Shown in pieces: positions 1 through 9,939 of a stretch of 64,000 nucleotides of DNA. Source of the DNA: Protonemura montana (lineage: Eukaryota > Arthropoda > Insecta > Plecoptera > Nemouridae). Made by a program: the position numbers and the translations under genes. Under the pieces are notes generated by a model. The model searched no databases, was not told where the DNA came from, and was given only the letters and a program-made list of their open reading frames with translations. Each line of letters starts with the position of its first letter. The first letter of the stretch is position 1. The stretch spans positions 4,562,701-4,626,700 of the forward strand of contig OX387603.1 of NCBI GenBank assembly GCA_947568835.1. The letters run 5' to 3'.

Positions 1-392
1 CCGCAACAATTGACGGGCGCGACTCTGCTAGGTGCTTAACTATCGAAGAAATATTTGAAACTTTTAGAGTGTAGTTTCAATTTTTGCCACCAGGTGGCGC
101 TCGCGTCAGTTTTTCCCTTAACACTAAGTCCCGTTTCTCTATACTTGTTGCTAGACGTAGGAGCTGCACACGGGGTATAGGTGGGGTTTGGGGTCGTGGG
201 AACAGCCCGCAAAATTGGCGGGCGCGACTGGCGCGAAGCGACAGGAGCGCCCGGCAATTTTGCTAGTGTCTAAACCAGACGCCCAAAAAATGTGCAAAAA
301 TCGACTCCGCAAACAGGTCATGAATTGTCGATTGACATAGAAGGATTTTAATTGAAAATATCCAACTCCGTGAGAACTTTTTAAAAGAAGTT

Positions 393-466
393 GGATGGGA
401 TTTGATCTCGGTACCCCTGGCACGTGAAGTGCGTTCGCTAACCACACGACCAACCGAGGAAGTACA
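393..466 (-). repeat. tRNA-like SINE head (left arm of palindrome)
   Basis: On the minus strand a box-A-like block (TGGTCGTGTGGTTAGCGAAC) is followed about 35 bases later by a degenerate box B (GAGATCAAATCCC). The spacing is that of a tRNA-type internal polymerase III promoter. The cloverleaf does not fold cleanly, so it is a tRNA-derived remnant and not a functional tRNA. Its mirror copy lies in the other arm. Confidence 0.4.
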
Positions 467-552
467 TGTCACGTGTTTATTTGACATATATGATACATCC
501 TCGGTTGCTTATGTCACCAGGCATATTATATATGTCAAATAAACATGTGACG

Positions 553-628
553 TGTACATCCTCAGTTGGTCGTGTGGTTAGCGAACGCACTTCACGTGCA
601 AGTGGTACCGAGATCAAATCCCATCCAA
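553..628 (+). repeat. tRNA-like SINE head (right arm of palindrome)
   Basis: This is the mirror copy of the tRNA-like block in the left arm, with the same box-A-like TGGTCGTGTGGTTAGCG and box-B-like GAGATCAAATCCC. Having it in both arms shows that the tRNA-like unit was present before the arms were duplicated in inverted orientation, or that the arms have since been converted. Confidence 0.4.
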
Positions 629-984
629 CTTCTTTTGAAAAGTTCTCATGGAGTTGGATAATTCCAATTAAAATCCTTCTTTGTCAATCCAGAATTCATT
701 ACCTGTTTGTGGAGTCACTTTTTGCACATTTTTTGGGCGTCTGGTTTAGACACTAGCAAAATTGCCGGGCGCTCCTGTCGCTTCGCGCCAGTCGCGCCCG
801 CCAATTTTGCGGGCTGTTCCCACGACCCCAAACCCCACCTACACCCCGTGTGCAGCTCCTACGTCTAGCAACAAGTATAGAGAAACGGGACTTAGTGTTA
901 AGGGAAAAACTGACGCGAGCGCCACCTGGTGGCAAAAATTGAAACTACACTCTGGACTTGTAAATTTTGGATTTCTTGATTGAT

Positions 985-1300
985 AGTTTGATACCTCAGA
1001 AAGTGGCAGTAGTTCCTGTTTCTGCCAACAGGTTGTGCTGATTGACGCTAACACTAAGTACCGTTCCCATATATTTGATGCTAGACGTAGGAGCCGCACA
1101 CGACCACGACTACGACCACCGTTCCCACGACCCTAAACCCTACCTATACCCCGTGTGCAGCTCCTACGTCTAGCAACAAGTATAGAGGAACGGTACTTAA
1201 AGTTAAGTACAAAACCTACCTTTGCGCCACCTGTTGGTAGAAATTGGAACTACACTCTGGACTTGTACATTTTTTCTGATATTCTTTCGATATTAGTTTG
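985..1300. repeat. Second, smaller foldback element of the same family
   Basis: The block GCTAGACGTAGGAG at 1080 returns as its reverse complement ending at 1174, giving a symmetry centre near 1127. The arms are diverged relatives of the first palindrome: they share the CTCTGGACTTGTA edge, the GTACCGTTCC stretch and a CTCF-like core on the minus strand at 1223-1240 (ACAGGTGGCGCAAA). The facing site near 1028 has decayed to ACAGGTTGTGCTG. The spacer contains a short CGACCACGACTACGACCAC run. Confidence 0.65.
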
Positions 1301-1351
1301 ATAGTTCTTAGCTTATCATGACAAACATCCACGTATATGTAGACATGTATC

Positions 1352-1430
1352 TGAGGTCTTCGTGGTTGAGCGGTTAACGTGGTTGCTTCATGGATGAAAG
1401 GATCTGTGTTCGATTCTCGTTCCCTACGTT
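1352..1430 (+). repeat. tRNA-like sequence (SINE head or tRNA pseudogene)
   Basis: A good box A (TGGTTGAGCGGTTAACG) is followed by a good box B (TGTGTTCGATTCTCG) at tRNA-like spacing. The acceptor stem does not pair, so a functional tRNA is unlikely. No poly-A or simple-repeat tail is obvious directly downstream. Confidence 0.4.
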
Positions 1431-2730
1431 ATTTTTTTAATCACACCAATCATCCCACAGAGCAAGAAAAAAATTCAAAACTTTTTTTAGTTACTGGCCT
1501 GGCTACCAGGTGGTGCTGGCGACGACGACGCGTATTTACCATTGGTTTTGTAAAACCGTCAATCATTGCACATTCGTTATGACAAAGTGAAACATGTGCA
1601 CAGATACTAAAAAAAATTTAGCACGGGTTTTAAATACAACACAAGGAGTGAAGTAAAACATAGAAGGCTGACATGTTGAATTTATTTTCCAGTTAACAAT
1701 CATGCGACATATACATAGCAAATAACAAACACCGCCACCACCATAACCACTACCGCAACCTCAACTACGGGCAAATAGAGAAGGAAGGTTTCGCTTCTAC
1801 ACTATGTGTAAATGCCGGACCTGACCCCAACACCAAGCAGTGCTGAGGCACTCGGCCACTCCAAAGATCTGGGCTCTCACCAGTTGCCACGAACAAACGC
1901 GAAAATGCAAGCCATGAAGCCCGACTGGAGGAACGCCAGTCGAACCCCGTTGTTAGAAGCGAGGTCCCCTGGTCAACCATACCAAACAAGTATCACAGAA
2001 CCAGCAGTCGAGTTAAAGCACACAGTGATCGCAAACGCCGTCTGTTGGATATCAAATGTACTTGATCAATTAAAATGTCGATAAATCACGGCCATCGGTC
2101 GGTAACCAGTGTACCCACCTTGCTGAGCTGCCAACCTTGAAACTATAAAATAACGGAATCGTGCCCCTAATAGCCCATCGTGTTCGGGGGTGTTAACTTC
2201 CTCATGGACCACAGTATGGGCGAATCTTCAAAAATCAAGAAAAAACGTAAGAAACGTAAAAAACGTCCATAGATTTTTTCAATATTTTTTGAGTGGAAAT
2301 TTAAGTGATGGATTTTGACCCGCGGGGGGTGTCAACAGGGGTAGAATTTCAAGGGGAGTTAAATTCAACCTCCTGTTTGAACCTGCGATGGAAACTTACT
2401 ACATTTTTCTTGATTTCCTTTTGAGAATTCCCCGAGTTCCTCGACTCCAACGCCTGGGTTGTAGACATGACGCAAGCGCATACGTGTACGATGGGTGGCC
2501 TACCCATCAGTTCACTGCTAGAAGTGATTTATTTATACCTTGTTTTATTTACTTCTTGCAAAAGGTACTAGAAAACGGAACGGAGGAGAAACGGGGCCGG
2601 GCTTGTATCCCACTTGGTATACTATTTTTAACTAAGAAATAATCACCTACCAAGAATATTAGAATATATTAGAATATATTGAATATTGAATATATTACAT
2701 AGAATATATTATATAGAATATATGAAAATA
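1431..2730. other. Intergenic stretch, no supported gene
   Basis: Open frames here on both strands (1812-2084 plus, 1765-1989 minus) overlap each other and show no family similarity that I recognise. Bases 2655-2730 are an AT-rich array built from GAATATATT-type words. I see no promoter or exon structure. Confidence 0.5.
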
Positions 2731-2754
2731 TTGTCATGAAACTCTCACCATTAT

Positions 2755-2845
2755 TCATAGCGTCCGCTTGGCGGCGAGTGAAGATCGCTCTCGTGCCCAG
2801 CGCCAGGGTGCTGAGGGTCGCTGGTTCGAACCAGATAAGTTACAT
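2755..2845 (+). repeat. tRNA-like sequence with intact box B
   Basis: A perfect box B (GGTTCGAACC, near 2822) follows a GC-rich stretch whose box A is degenerate. A second box-B-like word (GTGTTCGAATCC) occurs near 3027 and a third near 3648, so tRNA-like heads cluster here. They are probably old SINE insertions. Confidence 0.3.
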
Positions 2846-3583
2846 GTGTGCATTTAATCGCAGGACATGTATCAATAGTTACAGAGAAAACTTACTTTTC
2901 GTCTTGAAAGTGTACTGAGATCTCCGCCAGCTGATATTCAAGTACATGTTATTGTCTACAACAATAGGTAAGTCCCAGTGGCAAATGGTACGGTCACTTC
3001 TTCGAGAGTAGACTATAGCGTGCTTGTGTTCGAATCCGGCCCGGTCCACTTTTTGTTCTTCATCAAGTGGCGACTGGTATTCATTGTATGCTGCAACTGT
3101 TGCATCACGCGTTCATCCATAGAAACTCTCAAGAGTATTATTTTCATTGCACTGATGTCGTCTCCTGCAATTCATGTCTCGCTTATTTGCCCACATGGTC
3201 CTCGCTAGTCACAGTGGCTGATTGGAAAAGTCGCTTCTTTACGAAGAACCTGGACGAGACAGGGTTCGAGGTCTTTCCTATCCGGTATTTGTCCATCAGA
3301 AAGTAGCAACAGGAATTTGATCGTCACGTGCATCACCTGCTTGATAACAAATCCTTTAGATAGTGTCCGTCCTAGTAGCACATTCGGATAGTCGGGAGAT
3401 TCGGTAAGTGGGGTCTGCAGATCGCAACCCGCCGCGACCCACTTTTGACTATCGGAGTTCTTCACCTAAACCATATTTCAAGTGGAGGGATGGAAGAGAT
3501 GATCCAAGTATAATTTACAAGTTTTTTTCTTACTAAGTTTAAAATCAACTACCTTTATACGACTTCCACCAACAGACTGGCAG

Positions 3584-3664
3584 CAAGGCGGCGTGGCTCA
3601 ATGGTAACGTGCTGGCTTCGTAGCTGGGCTAGGTTATCCAGTTTGTGAGTTCGAATCCGGCCGA
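3584..3664 (+). repeat. tRNA-like sequence (SINE head)
   Basis: Box A (TGGCTCAATGGTAACGTGC) and box B (GAGTTCGAATCC) are both well matched and correctly ordered. The anticodon and acceptor stems do not pair properly, so I call it a SINE head or tRNA pseudogene. Confidence 0.45.
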
Positions 3665-3778
3665 AAGCTTGATTTTGAAAGCGGCTAGAGATTTTTTTTT
3701 GCGTACAGTGTATGGGGTAAGCGGTTTTTTGAATACAAAGAAATGTGTAAGCAAAATTTATTTAAATCAATAAGTAAT

Positions 3779-4764
3779 AAATCATTGACAATGTTGAATA
3801 AAAGATACTCGTTGGTAAATTGACGTCACAAGGGTTGTTTACTGCGTCGTTAAACTGGCTCTGGGTGTCGGTCAGGACGTGTCAGTTAAGAGACCATATG
3901 ATTTTTTTTATCAATTTAATTGCTTCTAAAACTATTTTCACACTGGGAACGAATGACGTTGTCAGAAAATTTCGTTTGCCTGTGAAAACTTTGAAGCAAC
4001 TCGTGGTACGCGTGAGTGCCACGGGACTGCCTATACGTACGGTTAATCCAACCATGACAAGTTACAACTGAAATAATCGTCTAAAACGAGGCGAAAATTT
4101 GCCTCTTCGTACCAGGCGAGTAGCCGACAGAAGAGTATCGCCTGAAACCTACTGCATCGCTGTTCAAGTGACGTCACAACACGTGCTCGATCGACCCAGC
4201 CTCCTACTTTTAATCGACTGAAGCGCGGCTCCCATTAGCTGACCGGTTTTCGAAGTGGATCTAGGTGATAACAGCAATGGCGTCCACGGCTGCTTTCACA
4301 GACCAAATGTTTTCTAGGCATGCAGATGCTAAACAACTGCAAATGCTCGTACTTTAATTGCGGAAATTTAATTAGATCACTTATAACTATGTTAGCATTT
4401 GTTAGATGTGAGTGTTCTTGGCCAAATCAAGTCACACAGCGGGTCCAATTGCTTACGAGCCCTCCTCGAATCGTTTGAAGATTATTGCAGTTGAAACTTG
4501 CCATGGTTGGATTAACCGTACGTGGCACTCACGCGTATCACGAGTTGCTTCAAAGTTATCAAAGGCCAGCTAATTTTCCTAACAACGTCATTCGTTCCCA
4601 GCGTGTGAATAGTTTTAGAAGCAATTAGATTGTTAAAAAAATCAGATGGTCTCTAAACTGATATGTCCTGACCGACACCCAGAGCCAGTTTAACGACGCA
4701 GTAAACATCCCTTGTGACGTCAATTTACCAACGAGTATCTTTTATTCAACATTGTCAATGATTT
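3779..4764. repeat. 1-kb inverted repeat (foldback/MITE-like element)
   Basis: The arm at 3779-4080 returns in reverse complement at about 4480-4764. Both outer ends read AAATCATTGACAATGTTGAA. The shared blocks include TTGACGTCACAAGGG, the words around ACTGCGTCGTTAAACTGG, and GTACGGTTAATCCAACC near the inner ends. The spacer of about 400 bp is unique and has no transposase-like frame. Small indels between the arms show it is not a fresh insertion. The open frame at 3820-4071 lies inside the arm and should not be taken as a gene. Confidence 0.75.
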
Positions 4765-7220
4765 GTAATGTTACACCAAATCTATCCTTAAAAATTTAAC
4801 AATTTTTTTCGATTTTATAAGTTTTTTTTTTGCATTAAAATGAGTATGAAATATTTGTATGTGCACCTAAAAAAAAGAACAGAATTAAAAATTATTCCTG
4901 AAAGCAAAAAAGTTTTCAGTGTAATACGAGAGCCCGCCATCAGGCTTCATTGATGAAATCACTTTGTTTTAAATTGTTGGTGATTTCTGTAAATCAGTTT
5001 ATTCGAGATTTTAATCAAATTTATTGTCGTACCTCAATTATATTGCAAGAAACATAGTCTTTTTTCTCGTATACACGCGGGCGCCATTCTGATTAAACCG
5101 TGAAGAGGTCAGAGCTAACAAGGCACTGACCTCAAAGTAAGTACTTAATCTCATTTATTTTCTGAGTTTCATCCATTGCAACTATGTTATTTTTTGCAAA
5201 TAAAATTAGTGAAATCATAGACCTGATGGATGCAACTTAATCGCAATGAGTGCCTCCTGATATACTACTACCAAACTACCGAATGCCAATTATTATTTGT
5301 GGTTCACAAATTGCCCGCGTCTGGGCCTTTTTTAAGCTGGCCTGAATGGACGGGGAGGTAGGTGCTGTGCTACGTCATCGGCACGAGGATACGTAAGTCG
5401 GAATGATCTGTAGAGGGTTGCAGTTCCATAGTCTAGTGACTGAATTGCAATTGCAAGTCTCTGAAACTGGTTGCCAGTCACAAAGATGACTTGCTCCGTA
5501 CCGAGTTCGGGTCTCTTAGCAGCAATCTTGTGATCAATCTTGTGATCTTGTTAGCTCGCACTTCAATCGACATCAGCAATATCCTAGAAGCAAAACAAAC
5601 TCTCCCTTACAACATGGAAAGCTACGCAACGGTTGATGAAGAGAAATTAAGCGTTCAATTCGGTGATCCGGTACCTGTGCTCCAATCGTTTAACAGCATT
5701 GCAGCAAAGGTTCCGATTCTTAAAGAGTGCTATAGGACACCCTCGCCTGGCAAGGAATTTATTTCTACGCGTAAAAAGGCGATATTGGCCATGAGCTAGA
5801 ATCCTTTATCTATGGCATGACCCATCAGGCATAGATAGGCATAACCTGGCATAACCCTACCAGATTGAATAACGACAATGTCAGGAGATTTAACTAAAAA
5901 AGAACAAAATTATCAATCTCATAAGCTGAGAAAACTTGCAGGATCAGTCTGGGAATACTCTCAATGTCAAAATACCGTAATTTAGAAGAATATTGGACTT
6001 ATTTAAAGCGACGCAACATGTTCGAAAAGCCACCGGACGCCAACCGGCGGCATATTCAGATTGAACATAGCGAATATTATAGTCCCTTATAGAGGCTACA
6101 ATCAAGAATTCTATGCTCAGTTGAACCGTTGATTAAACAAGCTAAACGGCATATCTACCAAAATAAATTCGTGTGAAACTCAAAAATGTTGTAAAATGTT
6201 AAAAACATCAAGAGCCTACCTTGAGGTAGAAGGAAATTTTGTGCCCAAAGTTTCTAAATGGGTTTAAAAGCATCCACGACACGTTATCTTGCTACCTTGA
6301 GTTACTAAACCGGCAGTAACTACCAAACGAAAACCTAGCTAATTCAAAAATCTTGCAAAATGATAAACACAAACAGAGGAACCCTAAAAAAAGGACAATT
6401 TGACCCGGAATTTCTGAAGGAATAAACGGCAGCCAATACCCAACACCAATACGATTTCTTGAGTATATTGAGTTACTAAACCGGCTGTAACTAACAAACA
6501 AAAACCTGGCCAAACTCAAAATCCCTTGCGCCAGAACAGCTGCTTTGGTAGGAAAAGTCATCGACCTATTGCAGACGAAAATAATTTCGCATTAATTGAT
6601 CATTTTTCACCTGTTTATTTATTCAAATAATTTTACAAATTGTCAATGAATGCATAATATTATAAATCAGTAATTAATAATAAACATCACCTTTTTGCCT
6701 TAATATATAGAATCGAATGATAATTTAAAAGCTCTTGTGTTTCTCCATTTCTTAATCTGGATAGATATGAAAATCTACAGTCCCAGAAGAAACAATTGAA
6801 AAATAAACATAACTACCTCAAGTTGAATCTTTTGTCTACGCTTACTTGATACCTAGAATTCAAACTGCATTGGTACGGCTTGAAAGATTGTTCTGAAATA
6901 AATTATGTTCATTTAAGAAATTTAAAAAATGGAGCACAATTTCGTTCATTTCTGAGAATGTTTAATTATTCTTAAAAAATATGTCCCATTTTTCTCGTCT
7001 GGCTATGATTTAAACACATTGTGTTAATTTCTTCACTTAAATTGTGACAATTTTAAAATAGATTTTTGTTACTTTTTCAAAATTTTTATTAATTTCAAAC
7101 AAGCATTTGAGAGATACAATTAAAGCGATCATCGCACCTATTTACCGTTACTGAACATTAAAAAAATAACACTCTTTCGATATTCTATGCTTCAGCAAAT
7201 ATCACGTAAAAAAGAAACTA
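4765..7220. other. AT-rich intergenic DNA, one orphan open frame
   Basis: A frame of 102 codons at 5491-5799 (plus) contains no motif that I recognise and may be chance. Around 6290-6350 and 6460-6520 a word of about 60 bp (GAGTTACTAAACCGGC then TGTAACTA or AGTAACTA) occurs twice in direct orientation, 170 bp apart. From 6600 to 7200 the sequence is strongly AT-rich. No RNA gene or exon is supported. Confidence 0.4.
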
Positions 7221-7320
7221 TTGGCAGTATTATTAGTGGCCACCCATTACAAAGCATCGCCTAGCTCTTCTCCGAATCCAACTCCTATGCCTGCTAGTCG
7301 CTCCCTTGGGAACTATCGAA

Positions 7321-9828
7321 CTACCAGCTCTGCGTGGGTCGCTCTCCTCTGCTCGGCGTCTTGGCAGGACGCCGTTGGGGCTCGGGCTGACCTCCAAACG
7401 GCCTCTCAGAAAAGTCGTCTTCTCCGATTCTTGCTGGCCTGGCTGGGATCTTGGTGGGACGACGCCGTTGAGGCTCGGGCTGACCTCCCAACTGCCTCTC
7501 AGAAAATTCGTCTTCTTCGATTCTTGCTGGCCTGGCTGGGATCTTGGTGGGACGACGCCGTTGGGGCTCGGGCTGACCTCCCAACTGCCTCTCAGAAAAG
7601 TCATCTTCTTCGATCCTTGCTGGCTTGGCTGGGATCTTGATGGGACGACGCCGTTGTCCGCTGGGTCTGAAAAGCCGTTCGGAAAGTTAATGCAAGCTTT
7701 CATAGAAATGTACCTGCAAATACCATGCGCTTGCCGCATGGTTTGGTACCCCCCGATACCAAGACGCCTGAAAGATAGGCAACTTGTGTATAATATCAGC
7801 ATCATAGTTGCCTGCATTTCAGGAGCAGAGCGAACGCGTTTCAGAATAATGTGTGAACCATAAATAGTTTCATGTCAATACCTCCGACCACCGAATAATT
7901 TGCTAAATAATACAAACTGCATCTTGAGGGTAAAGGAAGGTGTTGAAGGACAACTTTTAAGAACTTGTCATTGAATTGTACCGGCTCAAATATGCGTTAA
8001 TGCATGAAAGCATGACTTATGACTTTTTCCTGTTTCTTGAGGAAAGTGTCTCGACCACTTAGGAAGAATGTATCGCACAAAAAGGTGAAGAGCCGGCCGT
8101 GCCCAGTTGGTAATAAAACTATCCCAGAACGTTACCAGGTTTCTCTCTACATAATCCGACAGTGGAAATAACCGACTTCATCATCGGGTTATAGGAATTT
8201 CTGTTAAATGTTCTCAGCCATTGCAACTGGTGGTTCTAACACATTTTTCACAATTTTTCTACAAGTTTTGCGCTAATTTATGCGTATGTCTCTAACCTGC
8301 GCTCGGTGGGGTCAGCTTCGACCGGGGCCTCGACTTCCGCCGGTTTCACGGCCGGCACGCGTTGTCCCCGGTGCTCCATAATCTGCTTGGAATTGAGATA
8401 CCAGAAGGGCATGTGCTCCCTCGGGAAGTCCGCCAGGCGAGGGGTGAGGTAGGGGTCTCCCATGATGCCCTCTTCAGGCTTCAGGGGAGCTTTGTCCTCA
8501 TCGTCGCCGCCAACTCGGTTACCGAGACCGTCGGTCGGTTTGAACTGGTCCAGCATCTCGGGTACGCCGACGGGACGCGATGCGTAGAACGGCCGGTTCT
8601 GGGCGCTGGCAAAGACAGCTAGGGCCAGAATGATCAGCGAAGATTTCTGAAATATTAATTATGTATGTTTCAGATTGGGATTTTTTCATTTCATAGGCGA
8701 GGAAAAACGAAGCCGTATCTCTGTAAATAAAGAAGTTTGTTACACATGTTGGACAACAAGCTGAAATTGTTAGAGTATGTTCAGGACACCTTAGTGTATC
8801 TGCCATTAAAAGTTTCTCGTCGGAATTTAATTAAAAAACCTATAAAAATCAAAATCTGCTAAAACCAAAAGAAACCGTTTTAAATGATAGCGTCACCATT
8901 GTTCAACATAAAATATTACAGAGGGTGTCAACTGATGCATCTTTGTTAGATCTACAAAATAATTATGTAAAATATGGCATTTCTGAACACTGAATAGCCT
9001 TAAAATTCTTAAAATCGACCAAGAAATCGAAATAATTCTCGCTACCGCTCTTAACAATATGAGAAATTTAAAAAAAAAAAAACATTTTTTTTAAGCAACC
9101 CGTTGTGTAGCCCTGGGTGTTAGCTTCAACTTTGCCGCTAGTCACCGCATCTTTTTAGCAAATATTTTAGTCGTGGTCTACCCGTGGTCTACCAGCCGTG
9201 GCTGGTGCCCCGTGTTATGGCGCCTTAAGACCGTGGATTTACGGTCTTAAGACCGTCTAAATTTAATCCCTGACTTTTTGGTAATTGTTCACACCAACAA
9301 CTCTAATGTAAAATCTAGAGTAAATTGATGCGAAAGTAAAGATATTTCGTCAAAACGATATTACTTTGCGATAATTAAATATCAAACTAAAATTTCTAGG
9401 TTAAAGTATGAAAAGTTCAGTTCTTTTGACGACAATGAGTTGCAATAATGTAACTCGATGTAATCAACCACGAAGACGTGCGGTCACGTAGCAACGTGCC
9501 AAATGTTAGCTCGAAAATGTTCGCTATATTGGGTGCTAAATTTGGTCCCTCCTGTTTCACCCATCTCTTACAAACAGTCCCAAGAAGGTAAGTGTGTTTG
9601 AATTTCGTGGTACACTGAATCGTACAGAAGGTGAGTGCAGAATAAACTGGCACATAAGAACGGTGTTAGGCAAGGTTCGGCTCAAAAATGTGTAATTTTT
9701 TCTAGTTTCTAACACACAGCATGGAAATATCGTCAACAGCCTCATCGTAAAATGTGTCTCCAAAGCTCAACGATTAGCAACAAAAAAAACTCAGCCCCGA
9801 AGAAGACGACAGAATCTCTTACCATCAT
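7321..9828 (-). CDS. Secreted protein with Arg/Pro-rich 31-residue tandem repeats
   Basis: I joined three exons with matching phases: 9828-9823 (ATGATG then GTAAGA), 8646-8297 (after TTTCAG; ends CGCAG before GTTAGAG) and 7666-7321 (after CTTTTCAG; stop TAG). The product is 233 residues. Residues 1-17 are a signal peptide ending VFASA, with QNRPFYASRPVG as the mature start. The middle contains FPREHMPFWYLNS. I half-remember similar N-termini in uncharacterised insect secreted proteins, but this is unverified. The C-terminal half has three near-identical units: a basic block (QRRRPTKIPARPARI), an acidic block (EEDDFSER) and a QLGGQPEP linker, followed by a fourth, truncated unit. The layout resembles a multi-copy peptide precursor. 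An antimicrobial role is an inference only. Reading through the 8297 donor would give a shorter form ending at TAA 8278. Confidence 0.75.
9192..9251 (-). other. Two adjacent perfect hairpins inside intron 1
   Basis: CTTAAGACCGT (9224-9234) and ACGGTCTTAAG (9241-9251) form an 11-bp perfect stem around a six-base loop. Just before it, CCAGCCGTGGCTGG (9192-9205) is a second near-perfect palindrome. Both lie in the intron between exons 1 and 2 of the secreted-protein gene. No microRNA-length stem is present. Confidence 0.5.
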
Positions 9829-9898
9829 GATGCGCTGGGTGTGCCTGTTGGAGGAGCTCAAGTTTCTTGTAACACTATCGATAGCTTGCTGCGTTTCA

Positions 9899-9936
9899 AA
9901 CTGAGCCAACTTCCGATGGCGATTAATAATTTATAG
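9899..9936 (-). promoter_or_regulatory. TATA box plus initiator of the secreted repeat-protein gene
   Basis: On the minus strand CTATAAATT (9936-9928) lies about 33 bases upstream of an insect-type initiator TCAGTT (9904-9899, likely start at 9902). The predicted 5' leader is about 74 bases to the ATGATG at 9828. Spacing and order are those of a canonical arthropod core promoter, which strengthens the exon-1 call. Confidence 0.6.
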
Positions 9937-9939
9937 AGC

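Larger units (their letters stand above)
38..985. repeat. Foldback (long palindrome) element with CTCF-like motifs in both arms
   Basis: Bases of about 38-495 are repeated in inverted orientation at about 525-985. Paired positions sum to 1019 with almost no indels, so the symmetry centre is near 509. The arms share the same open stretch read in opposite directions (84-266 plus, 753-935 minus), so that stretch is repeat and not a gene. Each arm carries GCCACCAGGTGGCGCTCGCG (86-105 plus; 914-933 minus), which matches the Drosophila-type CTCF core AGGTGGCGCT. The inner part of each arm holds a tRNA-like stretch. I see no transposase. This is best read as a non-autonomous foldback or MITE-like element, and the outer ends are approximate. 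Confidence 0.8.

Noticed and set aside
84-266. 60-codon frame and its near-identical partner at 753-935
   Set aside because: Both are the same stretch of the palindrome arms read on opposite strands; no conserved protein feature and a CTCF-like site at their start.
7233-7863. Two long frames (194 codons minus, 185 codons plus) over the 93-bp repeats
   Set aside because: They are other registers of the repeat exon; only the register reading PTKIPARPARI joins in phase with the signal-peptide exon and has a splice acceptor in the right place.
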